A stretch of DNA of 64,000 nucleotides from NCBI GenBank assembly GCA_963786625.1, contig CAWAZS010000004.1:496001-560000 (forward strand), in the 5' to 3' direction. Every line of letters begins with the position of its first letter. Positions within the stretch are counted from its first letter, which is position 1. This DNA comes from CAIWHR01 sp963786625. Lineage in GTDB: Bacteria; Pseudomonadota; Gammaproteobacteria; Burkholderiales; Casimicrobiaceae. Below the pieces are notes generated by a model. It was not told the DNA's origin. It saw nothing but the letters and a program-made list of their open reading frames with translations, and made no database searches. Of this stretch, positions 21,061 to 30,349 are shown piece after piece. Both the position numbers and the translations under genes were made by a program.

Positions 21061-22098
21061 TCAGTACGTGGTCTTCGGCCGGAAATACTCGGTGCGATCG
21101 ATCGAGTGGACCGACAGCTCCTTGACGTCGACGCCCTGCAGGACGCGCAGCGTAACGTCCACTCCGGCGCCGCCGCGGCTCCACAGCTTGCGGTAGAACT
21201 CCGCCTGCGTGCGCACGGCGTCGCCGCCCACTCCGAGGATGATGTCGCCGACCTTGATTCCTGCCGCGTCGCCGGGACCCTCGGGCGAAACGCGCGAGAC
21301 CACGAGCCGGCCCTGGACCTCGTCGGCCGCCACGCCGAGCCATGGGCGCGGTGTTCCCGCGCGCCGCCCCGTCCTGACGAGATCGGCAAGTATCGGCTTC
21401 AGGATGTCAATCGGGACGAACATGTTGCCGGGCACCGACCCGTCCATCGTGGCCGCCTCGCGCACGATCAGCGAGCCGATGCCGACGAGCTTGAGATCCT
21501 TGTTGATCAGTGCCGCGCCGCTCCAGTTGAGCGTCGGCGGGGACGTGAAGATCGCCTGTTCGAGCATGTACTCCCAGTTGCCGGTGAACGGTCGCTTCGA
21601 CACCACGTAGGCCAGCGTCACGTCGCTCGCACCGGCGTGGTTGACGATCATCACCGGATCGCGCTCGGCGAGCTTCGCGGAGTCGCCGAACGCCAGCGGC
21701 GAGGCGCCGATCGGCACGACCGCGCGGACGAGCCCCAGCCCGGTCGCATGATCGTACCCGACGACCCGCGCGGGCAGCGTGCGGCCCCGCTGGTCGATCA
21801 GCGTCACTTCGTCGGCCTCGACGATCAGATAGCCGATCGTGAGCACCAGCTCGTCGTCGCCGATGACGATGCCGGTGCCTTCGCGCTCCCGGCCGAGGCT
21901 CGCATTGCTGCGCGCGTTGGGCACCGCGCGGGCCTGAACCTTGACGATCGAGCGGAAGAAGCCCTCGGCGTCGGCGTCGCCTGTCCCGGTCGCGGCGGGC
22001 TTCGCTTCGGATGCCGCGGGCGCGGCCGCGGCGCGGGCCGGACCTGGCCACGACAACGCCAGGATCAGTACGCAGGCGAAAAGGCTCCACGCATACAC
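21061..22098 (-). CDS. HtrA/S1C-fold PDZ protein lacking catalytic His and Asp
   Basis: The 345-residue exported protein has an N-terminal signal ('FACVLILALSWPGPARA'), a trypsin-like domain and one PDZ domain ('LVVSRVSPEGPGDAAGIKVG'). In active HtrA proteases the His sits in a 'TNxHVI' strand; here the strand reads 'VLTIGYLI', with Tyr at that place. The Asp position in 'DLAVL' reads 'GLGLV'. The serine is kept in 'NWSGAAL'. It should therefore bind but not cleave proteins in the periplasm, perhaps as a chaperone or scaffold. It is divergent from the sugar-acid dehydratase gene. Fold is confident; loss of activity is inferred from alignment by eye. Confidence 0.85.
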   Translation of the reverse strand: MYAWSLFACVLILALSWPGPARAAAAPAASEAKPAATGTGDADAEGFFRSIVKVQARAVPNARSNASLGREREGTGIVIGDDELVLTIGYLIVEADEVTLIDQRGRTLPARVVGYDHATGLGLVRAVVPIGASPLAFGDSAKLAERDPVMIVNHAGASDVTLAYVVSKRPFTGNWEYMLEQAIFTSPPTLNWSGAALINKDLKLVGIGSLIVREAATMDGSVPGNMFVPIDILKPILADLVRTGRRAGTPRPWLGVAADEVQGRLVVSRVSPEGPGDAAGIKVGDIILGVGGDAVRTQAEFYRKLWSRGGAGVDVTLRVLQGVDVKELSVHSIDRTEYFRPKTTY

Positions 22099-22244
22099 GT
22101 CGCGGCGGAAGGCGGCGCCGAGTCGCGGTGCGAGCGGTGGGTGGGGAGCGATGGCGACCTCCTGAAGTGTACAGTCGCGAACGTCGAGCGCCGCGGCCCG
22201 TCGGCGTCAATATAGCGCGACCGCGGCCGTGCGCAAGGGGCACG

Positions 22245-22250
22245 TATAAT
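22245..22250 (+). promoter_or_regulatory. -10 box upstream of the sugar-acid dehydratase
   Basis: A perfect TATAAT lies 63 bases before the ATG of the IlvD/Edd gene in the divergent intergenic region. No good -35 box is visible 16-18 bases upstream, which suggests an activator or another sigma contact. Confidence 0.45.
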
Positions 22251-22312
22251 TCGAAAGACCACGCTGTCGTCGTTCCCGGATAAGTGCGGTCTCGCCCCGA
22301 GGGTATGCCGTC

Positions 22313-24041
22313 ATGACGCACCGCAAGAAGGCCGACGAGCTGCGCTCGCATCGCTGGTACGGCGTCGACACTCTGCGCTCGTTCGGGCACCGCTCGCGCA
22401 GCGCGCAGATGGGGTATTCGCGCGCCGATTACCTCGGCAAGCCGGTGATCGCGATCATCAACACCTGGAGCGACATCAATCCCTGCCATTCGCATTTCCG
22501 GCAGCGCGCCGAGGAAGTGAAGCGCGGGATCTGGCAGGCCGGCGGCTTCCCGGTCGAGATGCCGGCGATCACGCTGTCGGAGCCGTTCCAGAAGCCGACG
22601 ACGATGCTCTACCGCAACCTGCTGGCGATGGAGACCGAGGAGCTGCTGCGCTCGTATCCGGCGGATGGCTGCGTGCTGATGGGCGGCTGCGACAAGACCA
22701 CGCCGGCGCTGCTGATGGGCGCGATCAGCATGAACCTGCCGGCGATCTTCCTGCCGGCGGGGCCGATGCTGCGCGGCGACTGGCGCGGCGGCGCCCTGGG
22801 CAGCGGGTCGGACGTCTGGAAGTACTGGGCGGAGCTGCGCGCCGGGAATATCACCGAAGACACCTGGGAGGAGATCGAGAACGGCATCGCGCGCTCGCCG
22901 GGCCATTGCATGACCATGGGCACGGCGTCGACGATGACCTCGGCCACCGAGGCGATGGGCTTCACGCTCCCCGGGGCGGCGTCGATTCCGGCCGCCGACT
23001 CGCGGCACGCACGGATGGCGACCGACAGCGGCCGCAGGATCGTCGACATGGTGTGGGAGGATCTGAAGCCGCGCGACATCGTGACCGCTGCCGCGATCGA
23101 CAACGCGATCACGGCGGTGCTCGCACTGGGCGGATCGACCAACGCCATCGTGCACCTCGTCGCGATCGCGCGCCGCGCCGGCGTTGCGCTCACGCTCGAC
23201 CGCTTCGACGCGATCGCAAGGCGGACGCCGCTCGTCGCCAACCTGCGGCCCGCGGGAAAGTATCTGATGGAGGACTTCTACTACGCCGGCGGGCTGCGTG
23301 CGCTGCTCGCATCCGTCGCCGATCTCCTGACGCTGACCGAGCGCACGGCGAACGGCCGGACGCTCGGCGAGAACATCGCCGGCGCGGAAGTCTTCGATCG
23401 CGACGTGATCCGGCCGCGCGAAAGTCCCGCTGGTCGCGAACGACAGCCTGGCGGTGCTGCGCGGCAACCTCGCGCCCGACGGCGCGGTGATCAAGCCGGC
23501 GGCCGCCGAAGCGCGGCTGCTGCGCCATGCCGGCCCGGCAGTCACGTTCGCCGACTACAACGACATGGCCGCGCGCATCGACGATCCCGCGCTGCCGGTC
23601 ACCGCCGACTCGGTGCTCGTGCTGAAGCATGCGGGACCGCTCGGCGCTCCGGGAATGCCCGAGTGGGGGCAGCTGCCGATCCCGAAGAAGATGCTCGCCG
23701 CAGGCGTGCGCGACATGCTGCGCATTTCCGACGCGCGGATGAGCGGCACGAGCTATGGCGCCTGCGTGCTGCACGTCGCGCCGGAGTCGTATGTCGGAGG
23801 CGCGCTCGCGCTGGTCCGGGACGGCGACCTGATCGAGATCGACGTGCCGGCGCGCAGGCTGGAGCTCAAGGTCGACGATGCCGAGCTCGCGCGGCGCCGC
23901 GCGGCGTGGACGCGTCCCGCGCCGAGGTACGCGCGGGGGTTCGGCGCGCTCTATCAGCAGCACATCACGCAGGCCGACCAGGGCTGCGACTTCGATTTCC
24001 TCGAAGGCACGGCGCCGACGCCGGATCCGGAGATCCATTGA
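22313..24041 (+). CDS. IlvD/Edd family sugar-acid dehydratase (one frameshift)
   Basis: The corrected protein is 575 residues. Three cysteines expected to bind the Fe-S cluster are in 'DINPCHSH', 'GGCDKTTP' and 'SPGHCMTMGTAST'. The C-terminal 'DARMSGTSYGACVLHVAPE' is the active-site tail of the family. The N-terminal pattern and length fit the pentonate dehydratase branch (L-arabinonate or D-xylonate) better than branched-chain amino acid IlvD. The frame breaks at about 23422: 'cgcgaaagtcccg' should be 'cgcgaagtcccg', joining 'VIRPRE' to 'VPLVANDSLAV'. It starts a plus-strand group with the FAH-fold and semialdehyde dehydrogenase genes. It would dehydrate a pentonate to 2-keto-3-deoxypentonate; the exact sugar is inferred. 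Confidence 0.85.
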
Positions 24042-24105
24042 TGCGCGGCCGGCCGAGCCGACGGCGGCGTGCGCGCAACGACCTCGACGCCGGGCCTGGC
24101 GCACG

Positions 24106-25155
24106 ATGAAGACGATACCGGCAGCGAAGCTCGCCAACCTCGTCGCCGCAATCATGGAGCGCGCGGGCTGCAACGCCGGGGAGGCGGCGACGGTCGCGCG
24201 GCGTCTCGTCGACTCGAACCTCGTCGGCCACGATTCGCACGGCGTGCTGCGCGTGGCCACTTACGTCGGGTGGGTGCGCAACGGCACGCTCAGGCCGAAT
24301 ACCGCGCCGACCGTCGTCTTCGACAGCGACACCATCGCGATCGTCGACGGCAACCGCGGCTTCGGTCAGGTCATCGGCGAATTCGCCACCGGACTCGGCA
24401 TCGCCAAGGCGCGCGAGGCGGGCATCGCGATGGTCGGCCTGCGGAACTGCGGGCACCTGGGCCGTGTCGGCGACTGGGCGGACATGGCGGCGGACGCGGG
24501 CCTCGTGTCGCTGCATTTCCTCAACACGTCGGGCGCACAGCGCGTCGCGCCTTTCGGCGGACGCGACCGGCGGCTCTCCACCAATCCGATCACCATCGGC
24601 GTGCCTGTCGCAGGCGCCGATCCGGTGATCCTCGACGTGACGACGTCAATCGTCGCCGAAGGCAAGCTGGCGGTGGCGAGGAACCGGGGCGAGCGGGTGC
24701 CGGAAGGCTGGATCGTCGACAAGCACGGTGCGCCGACGACCGACCCGAAGGACTTCTACGACGGCGGGGCGCTGCTCACCGTTGGCGCGCACAAGGGCTC
24801 GGGTCTGTCGATGGTCACCGACCTGCTGGCCGGCGCCGTGTCGACCGGACGAAGCTCGGACCCCGCCGATCCGATCCTGCGCAACAACATGCTGTCGATC
24901 TACATCGCGCCCGCGGTCTACGACGCGGAGGGCGGAGTTGCGCGCGAGGCGCGCCGGTTCGTCGATTTCGTCAAGGCATCGACGCCGGTGGTCCCCGGCG
25001 AGCCGGTGCTCGCGCCGGGCGACGTCGAGCGGCGCAATCGCGCGTCGCGGCTTGCGGGCGGCGTGCCGCTCGACGACAAGACGTGGTCGGACCTGATCGG
25101 TGCGGCCGCCTCTGTCGGCATCGATGAGAACCGGGTTGCCGCAATCCTCGACTGA
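24106..25155 (+). CDS. Ldh_2 (malate/L-lactate dehydrogenase-like) NAD(P)-dependent oxidoreductase
   Basis: This 349-residue enzyme of the YlbC/MDH2 family shows 'DSNLVGHDSHGVLRV' with the catalytic His, 'GLRNCGHLGRVGDW' and 'LSTNPITIGVP'. Family members reduce or oxidise 2-keto/2-hydroxy acids, for example 2,3-diketogulonate, ureidoglycolate or sulfolactate. The ATG at 24106 begins the conserved 'MKTIPAAKLANLV'. It follows the dehydratase by 64 bases and overlaps the downstream hydrolase by 32 bases, so all three look cotranscribed. In this setting it may act on a sugar-acid intermediate, but the substrate cannot be deduced. Confidence 0.87.
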   Translation: MKTIPAAKLANLVAAIMERAGCNAGEAATVARRLVDSNLVGHDSHGVLRVATYVGWVRNGTLRPNTAPTVVFDSDTIAIVDGNRGFGQVIGEFATGLGIAKAREAGIAMVGLRNCGHLGRVGDWADMAADAGLVSLHFLNTSGAQRVAPFGGRDRRLSTNPITIGVPVAGADPVILDVTTSIVAEGKLAVARNRGERVPEGWIVDKHGAPTTDPKDFYDGGALLTVGAHKGSGLSMVTDLLAGAVSTGRSSDPADPILRNNMLSIYIAPAVYDAEGGVAREARRFVDFVKASTPVVPGEPVLAPGDVERRNRASRLAGGVPLDDKTWSDLIGAAASVGIDENRVAAILD

Positions 25156-26032
25156 GGGTCTGTTCCCGGGTTTCGCGTCCCGGCGCATCGGCACCGCAGG
25201 TGCCGAGATCCATTGCGTGATCGGCGGCAGCGGACCGCCGCTCCTCCTGCTGCACGGCTATCCGCAGACGCACGCGATGTGGCATCGGGTCGCGCCGTCT
25301 CTCGCGCATCACTACACGGTCGTCTGCAGCGACCTGCGCGGCTACGGCGATTCGTCGAAGCCCGACGGCGGCGCGGACCACGCGGGCTATTCGAAGCGCG
25401 CGATGGCGGAAGACCAGGTGGAGGTGATGCGCACGCTCGGCTATCCGCGCTTCCGGCTCGCCGGTCACGACCGGGGCGCGCGCGTCGCGCATCGCCTGTG
25501 CCTCGATCACCGCGACGCGGTCGAGCGCGTCGCGATGCTCGACATCTCGCCGACGCGGATCATGTACGGCGCCACCGACAAGGCCTTCGCGACGGCGTAC
25601 TACCACTGGTTTTTCCTGATCCAGCCCTTCGACCTGCCCGAGCGCCTGATCGGCGCCGACCCGCTCTACTACCTGCACCGGAAGCTCGCGGGCTGGTCGT
25701 CGGGGATGCAACACTTCGATCCGGGCGCGCTCGCCGAATACGAGCGCTGCTTTGCCGATCCGGCGACGATCCACGCGACCTGCGAGGACTACCGCGCCGC
25801 GGCGACGATCGATCTTGAGCACGATGCGGCGGATGCGGACGCCAGGATCAAGTGCCCGTTGTTCGTACTGTGGGGAACGAAGGGCGTGGTCAACCGGCTG
25901 TTCGATCCGGTGCGGGATTGGCGCCGCGTGGCGACGGACGTACGCGGGAAGGCGCTGCCGTCGGGACACTTCCTCGCCGAGGAGGCGCCCGAGGAGACGC
26001 TCGCCGAATTGCTGGCGTTCTTCCGGGAATGA
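25124..26032 (+). CDS. Alpha/beta hydrolase, haloacetate (fluoroacetate) dehalogenase-like
   Basis: A protein of about 302 residues with the alpha/beta hydrolase fold: 'LLLLHGYPQTHAMW' for the oxyanion hole, nucleophile Asp in 'LAGHDRGARVAHRL', and general-base His in 'LPSGHFLAEEAPEE'. Fluoroacetate dehalogenases have an Asp nucleophile followed by Arg residues that hold the carboxylate, and a His-Trp pair on the cap that holds the halide. Here 'HDRGARVAHR' and 'YYHWFFLIQP' match both. I chose the ATG at 25124; a GTG at 25100 is possible. It overlaps the end of the Ldh_2 gene. Epoxide hydrolase or lactonase activity is an alternative, although lactonases of this fold usually have Ser. Confidence 0.82.
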   Translation: MRTGLPQSSTEGLFPGFASRRIGTAGAEIHCVIGGSGPPLLLLHGYPQTHAMWHRVAPSLAHHYTVVCSDLRGYGDSSKPDGGADHAGYSKRAMAEDQVEVMRTLGYPRFRLAGHDRGARVAHRLCLDHRDAVERVAMLDISPTRIMYGATDKAFATAYYHWFFLIQPFDLPERLIGADPLYYLHRKLAGWSSGMQHFDPGALAEYERCFADPATIHATCEDYRAAATIDLEHDAADADARIKCPLFVLWGTKGVVNRLFDPVRDWRRVATDVRGKALPSGHFLAEEAPEETLAELLAFFRE

Positions 26033-26086
26033 AACGGCCCATTGCCTTGGTGCCGGCGGTGGTTCCGGCGGGCCGAATCCGGCTGC

Positions 26087-26092
26087 TATAAT
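26087..26092 (+). promoter_or_regulatory. -10 box of the tRNA-Phe gene
   Basis: TATAAT lies 10 bases before the tRNA 5' end, the expected position for a stable-RNA promoter. The -35 region is weak ('ttccgg', about 26063-26068). Confidence 0.6.
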
Positions 26093-26101
26093 TCGCCCCT
26101 T

Positions 26102-26177
<76 letters not shown>

Positions 26178-26261
26178 TTCTCTTCAAAGACTTGGCTCTG
26201 AGCTAGGTTTTCTGCAATGCGGGCTTGGCTGGCCCGCGGATGGTCCCTTGCGCAGGTGCAG

Positions 26262-27440
26262 ATGAGAGATCGCCTGACGATTGCCCTGTGCGCCCCCGCG
26301 GACTTCGATCGCGCGACCCTGGTCGGCCGTCTCTGGCTTCCCGATGCCGGCGGACCGGCGCTGGTCGCGGTGCGCAGCGACGGCGTCTACGATCTCTCGC
26401 GGATCGCCCCGACGGCGAGTGCGCTCCTCGAGCTCGACGACCCCGTGCGCGCGATTCGCGGCGCCGGTAGCCTGCCGCGCCTGGCCGACACCGCCGACGC
26501 GCTGGCGAATTCCGCGAGCGGCGAGCGCGACCCGTCGCGTCCCTGGTTCCTCGCGCCCTGCGATCTCCAGGCGATCAAGGCGGCCGGCGTCACCTTCGTC
26601 TCGAGCATGCTCGAGCGGGTGATCGAGGAGCAGGCGCGCGGCGACGCGACGAAGGCCGAGGCGGTGCGCAAGGCGATCGTCGCGGTCATCGGCGACAACC
26701 TGAAGAGCGTGCGCCCTGGCTCGCCCGCGGCGTTGCGGCTGAAGGACGTGCTGATCGAGCAGCGCGTCTGGTCGCAGTACCTGGAGGTGGGCATCGGTTC
26801 CGACGCCGAGATCTTCACCAAGTCGCAGCCGATGTCGGCGGTGGGCACCGGCGCCGAGATCGGCATTCATCCGAAGTCGGAGTGGAACAACCCCGAGCCC
26901 GAGATCGTGCTGGCCGTGGACAGCAAGGGCCGCACGCTCGGCGCCACGCTCGGCAACGACGTCAACCTGCGCGACTTCGAGGGGCGCAGCGCCCTGCTCC
27001 TGGGCAAGGCCAAGGACAACAACGCGTCGTGCGCGATCGGCCCGTTCATCCGCCTGTTCGACGAGCACTTCGGCATCGACGACGTGCGCCGCTGCGAGCT
27101 CACGACCCGCGTCGACGGGCCGGACGGATTTGCGATGACCGGGACGAGCTCGATGGCGATGATCAGCCGCGACCCGCTCGATCTCGTCGGCCACGCGATC
27201 GGCGCCAATCACCAGTATCCGGACGGCCTGGTGCTCTTCCTCGGCACCCAGTTCGCGCCCACCCAGGACCGGCTCGCGCCGGGGCAGGGATTCACCCACG
27301 TCGTCGGGGACATCGTCAGCGTCGCGAGCCCGGGCCTCGGCGCGCTGGTCAACCGCGTCAATCACAGCGACCGGGTCGAGCCGTGGACCTTCGGTGCCGG
27401 CGCGCTGATGAAGAATCTCGCCCGGCGGCGATTGATCTGA
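26262..27440 (+). CDS. Fumarylacetoacetase-fold protein, probable 2-keto-3-deoxypentonate dehydratase
   Basis: This 392-residue FAH-superfamily protein has metal ligands in 'HPKSEWNNPEPEIVL' and 'GNDVNLRDFEG', followed by 'GPFIRLFDEHFG' and 'GVTFVSSMLERVIEEQ'. Length and pattern match the XylX-type branch that dehydrates 2-keto-3-deoxy-D-xylonate or L-arabinonate to 2-oxoglutarate semialdehyde. The next gene, 51 bases on, is a semialdehyde dehydrogenase, and the dehydratase that makes its substrate is 2.2 kb upstream. I prefer the ATG at 26262 to the one at 26217 because conserved sequence begins there. Confidence is high for the fold and moderate for the pathway step. Confidence 0.85.
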   Translation: MRDRLTIALCAPADFDRATLVGRLWLPDAGGPALVAVRSDGVYDLSRIAPTASALLELDDPVRAIRGAGSLPRLADTADALANSASGERDPSRPWFLAPCDLQAIKAAGVTFVSSMLERVIEEQARGDATKAEAVRKAIVAVIGDNLKSVRPGSPAALRLKDVLIEQRVWSQYLEVGIGSDAEIFTKSQPMSAVGTGAEIGIHPKSEWNNPEPEIVLAVDSKGRTLGATLGNDVNLRDFEGRSALLLGKAKDNNASCAIGPFIRLFDEHFGIDDVRRCELTTRVDGPDGFAMTGTSSMAMISRDPLDLVGHAIGANHQYPDGLVLFLGTQFAPTQDRLAPGQGFTHVVGDIVSVASPGLGALVNRVNHSDRVEPWTFGAGALMKNLARRRLI

Positions 27441-27491
27441 AGCACCCCCGCTGCCGCGGCGAGCGTCTCGAAACTCACTCGGAGCAAGACG

Positions 27492-28932
27492 ATGCAAGCC
27501 CTCTGCAAGAATCTCATCGCGGGCGAATGGGTCGCCGGCGCGTCGGTCACGCACAACCGCAATCCGTCGGACGTCCGCGATGTGATCGGCGAGTACGCGC
27601 AGGCGGATGCCGCGCAGACCGCGAGCGGCGATCGCCGCGGCGAAGCAGGCGTTCCCGGCGTGGGCGACGGCGTCGATCCAGGATCGCTCGAACATCCTGG
27701 ACAAGGCGGGCAACGAGATCCTGGCGCGCAAGGACGAGCTCGGCCGCCTGCTCTCGCGCGAGGAAGGCAAGACGCTGCCCGAAGGCATCGGCGAGGCGGC
27801 GCGCGCCGGGATGATCTTCAAGTTCTTCGCGGGCGAGGTCCTGCGTCTGGCCGGCGAGAAGATTGCGTCGGTGCGGCCCGGGATCGACGTCGAGGTCACG
27901 CGCGAGCCGGTCGGCGTCGTCGGTCTGGTCACGCCATGGAATTTTCCGATCGCGATTCCGGCGTGGAAGATCGCCCCGGCGCTCGCGTACGGCAATACGG
28001 TCGTCTTCAAGCCCGCCGATCTGGTGCCGGGCTGCGCGTGGGCGCTCGTCGACATCCTCTCCCGGGCGGGCATTCCCGCCGGCGTGCTCAACCTGGTGAT
28101 GGGCCGCGGGTCGATCGTCGGCGAGACCATCGTCAACCATCCCGACGTCACCGCGATCAGCTTCACCGGGTCGGTGTCCACGGGGCGCGCGATCGCCGGC
28201 AAGGCGGTCGCCCGCATGGCCAAGGTCCAGCTCGAGATGGGCGGAAAGAATCCGCTGGTCGTGCTCGACGACGCGGACCTCCCGACGGCGGTCAACGTCG
28301 CCGTGCAGGGCTCGTACTACTCGACCGGGCAGCGCTGCACCGCGTCGTCGCGGCTGATCGTGACCGAGGGCATCCACGACCGCTTCGTCGCGGCGCTCTC
28401 CGACAAGCTGAAGACGCTACGCGTCGACGATGCGCTGGCGAGCGGAACCGACATCGGGCCCGTCGTCGACCAGAGCCAGCTCGATCAGGATCTCGCCTAC
28501 ATCGAGGTCGGGCGGAGCGAAGGCGCGAAGCTGGTCGCGGGCGGCGAGCGGCTCAGGCGCGACACCGAGGGCTACTATCTCGCCCCCGCGCTGTTCACCG
28601 AGGCCCACAACGCCATGCGCATCGCGCGCGAGGAGATCTTCGGGCCGGTGGCGGCGGTGATCCGCGCCAGGAACTACGACGAGGCGCTCGCGCTCGCCAA
28701 CGACACGGAGTTCGGCCTCTGCGCGGGCGTCGTCACGACCTCGCTCAAGCACGCGTCGCACTTCAAGCGGCACGCGCAGGCGGGCATGATCATGGTCAAC
28801 CTGCCGACGGCCGGCGTCGACTATCACGTTCCGTTCGGGGGGCGCAAAGGCTCGAGCTACGGGCCGCGCGAGCAGGGGCGCTACGCGGCGGAGTTCTACA
28901 CGACCGTCAAGACCGCCTATACGGCGCCCTGA
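27492..28932 (+). CDS. Aldehyde dehydrogenase, probable 2-oxoglutarate semialdehyde dehydrogenase (one frameshift)
   Basis: The corrected protein is 479 residues. The catalytic Cys is in 'STGQRCTASSRLIV', the general-base Glu in 'VQLEMGGKNPLVV' and the cofactor loop in 'VTPWNFPIAIPAWKIAPAL'. The frame breaks near 27613: 'accgcgagcggcg' should be 'accgcagcggcg', joining 'ADAAQT' to 'AAAIAAAKQAF'. This is the family of KGSADH/XylA enzymes, which oxidise 2-oxoglutarate semialdehyde to 2-oxoglutarate at the end of the Weimberg and L-arabinose oxidative routes. The adjacent FAH-fold gene supports that role over other aldehydes. Confidence 0.86.
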
Positions 28933-28951
28933 TACGCCGGCGCCGTTCTCG

Positions 28952-28957
28952 TATAAT
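28952..28957 (+). promoter_or_regulatory. -10 box upstream of the STAS gene
   Basis: TATAAT lies 47 bases before the GTG start of the STAS-domain gene and just after the aldehyde dehydrogenase stop. It would start a separate signalling transcript. A -35 box is not obvious. Confidence 0.5.
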
Positions 28958-29003
28958 CGCCGTTGCCCGCGGGTACTCAAGCACAGGTCGCGACGGAGCC
29001 ATC

Positions 29004-29378
29004 GTGCAATTCTCGAGCCGACAATTCGCCGACGTCGCCGTGGCCGCGCCGCTGGGTCGACTCGATCACGCGGCGGCCGGCGAGCTGGAGCAGGCGCTGG
29101 CGCCGCTGCTGCCGTCGTCGGGTTCGGGCAGGAACGGCCTGGTCCTGGATTTCGCCGGTGTCGATTACATCAGCAGCGTCGGGCTGCGCGTGCTGATGAT
29201 CGCGGCCAAGCAGACGCGCGGCAACGGGGCCCGCATCGCGGTGGCCGCGCTGCAGCCGGTCGTCGCCGAGATCTTCGCGATCAGCCGCTTCGACCACGTG
29301 CTCGAAGTCTTTCCATCGGTTCGCGGCGCGCTCGAGAAGCTCTCGGCGCCGGCGCTCGCCGCGTTCGACGCGGCCTGA
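29004..29378 (+). CDS. STAS-domain protein (anti-anti-sigma-factor-like)
   Basis: This 124-residue single STAS domain has the phosphorylatable serine segment 'VDYISSVGLRVLMIA' after the central strand 'GLVLDFAG'. The GTG start has a GGAG ribosome site seven bases upstream (28994). Such proteins are switched by phosphorylation at that Ser by an anti-sigma kinase and reset by PP2C/SpoIIE phosphatases. A SpoIIE-type phosphatase gene lies two genes downstream, so the pair could be a partner switch. No RsbW-type kinase gene is visible in the window, so the third partner is missing or encoded elsewhere. It lies 14 bases before the MBL hydrolase gene. Confidence 0.88.
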   Translation: MQFSSRQFADVAVAAPLGRLDHAAAGELEQALAPLLPSSGSGRNGLVLDFAGVDYISSVGLRVLMIAAKQTRGNGARIAVAALQPVVAEIFAISRFDHVLEVFPSVRGALEKLSAPALAAFDAA

Positions 29379-29392
29379 ATCGCGCCCGGACC

Positions 29393-30349
29393 ATGCGCGT
29401 CCGCTTCTGGGGCACCCGCGGCTCGCTGCCGGTTTCGCTCACCGCGGCGGGGGTACGCCGCAAGCTCGTCACGGCGCTGCGCGGGGCTTCGGGCCGCAGC
29501 TTCGCGACCGAGCGCGAGCTGGAAGACTACGTCGACAGTCTCGGGCTCGCGGTCGCGGGAACCTACGGCGGCCATTCGCCCTGCGTCGAGATCGAGACCG
29601 GCGGACCCGACTACGTGCTCTGCGATCTGGGCAGCGGCCTGCGCCCGTTCGGCCAGGCGGCGATCGCCCGCCACGGGCCGGCATCGCCGCAGACCTACCA
29701 CGTGTTCGTGTCCCACGTGCACTGGGACCACATCATGGGATTGCCGTTCTTCACCCCGGCCTACATTCCGGGCAACCGGGTCCGCTTCTACGGCGGCCAC
29801 GCGGAGCTCGAGGCCGCGCTGCGGCGCCAGCAGGAGGTGCCGTCGTTTCCGGTGGACTTTTCGTACCTGCGCGCGGACATCGAGTTCATGCATCTCGAGC
29901 CGGGGACGAGGTACGACATCGCGGGGATGACCGTGACCGCCAAGCTGCAGCGGCACGCCGGCGATTCTTACGGCTATCGCTTCGAATCGAACGGGCACAC
30001 CGTCGTCTATTCGACGGATTCCGAGCACAAGCTCACGCTCGTCGAGGAGACCGACGGTTTCGTCGATTTCTTCCGCAATGCGGACCTCGTGATCTTCGAC
30101 GCGATGTATTCGCTCGCCGAGGCGACGTCGGTCAAGGCCGACTGGGGGCATTCGAGCAACGTGGTCGGCGTCGAGCTCTGCCAGCAGGCGGGGGCGCGGC
30201 ACCTGTGCCTGTTCCACCACGAGCCCGCCAACGACGACGAGACGATCAGCCGCGTGCTGGCCGACACGCGCCGTCTCGAGGAAATCACGCGCATCGGCGA
30301 GCCGCTCCTCGTGACGGCAGCCTACGACGGGATGGAAATCGAGTTGTGA
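29393..30349 (+). CDS. MBL-fold metallo-hydrolase
   Basis: This 318-residue metallo-beta-lactamase-fold protein has the dinuclear metal motif 'SHVHWDHIMG' (HxHxDH), later ligands in 'LQRHAGDSYGY' and 'YSTDSEH', and 'HLCLFHHEPANDDE'. The start 'MRVRFWGTRGSLP' is typical of the group resembling cyclic-nucleotide phosphodiesterases and RNase Z. It follows the STAS gene by 14 bases and its stop overlaps the start of the CHASE2 gene (GTGA). It may therefore make or destroy a small signal molecule for the same system. Substrate unknown. Confidence 0.87.
   Translation: MRVRFWGTRGSLPVSLTAAGVRRKLVTALRGASGRSFATERELEDYVDSLGLAVAGTYGGHSPCVEIETGGPDYVLCDLGSGLRPFGQAAIARHGPASPQTYHVFVSHVHWDHIMGLPFFTPAYIPGNRVRFYGGHAELEAALRRQQEVPSFPVDFSYLRADIEFMHLEPGTRYDIAGMTVTAKLQRHAGDSYGYRFESNGHTVVYSTDSEHKLTLVEETDGFVDFFRNADLVIFDAMYSLAEATSVKADWGHSSNVVGVELCQQAGARHLCLFHHEPANDDETISRVLADTRRLEEITRIGEPLLVTAAYDGMEIEL

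Noticed and set aside
22313..24041. ilvD of branched-chain amino acid synthesis
   Set aside because: The sequence pattern and the linked FAH-fold and semialdehyde dehydrogenase genes fit the pentonate dehydratase branch better.
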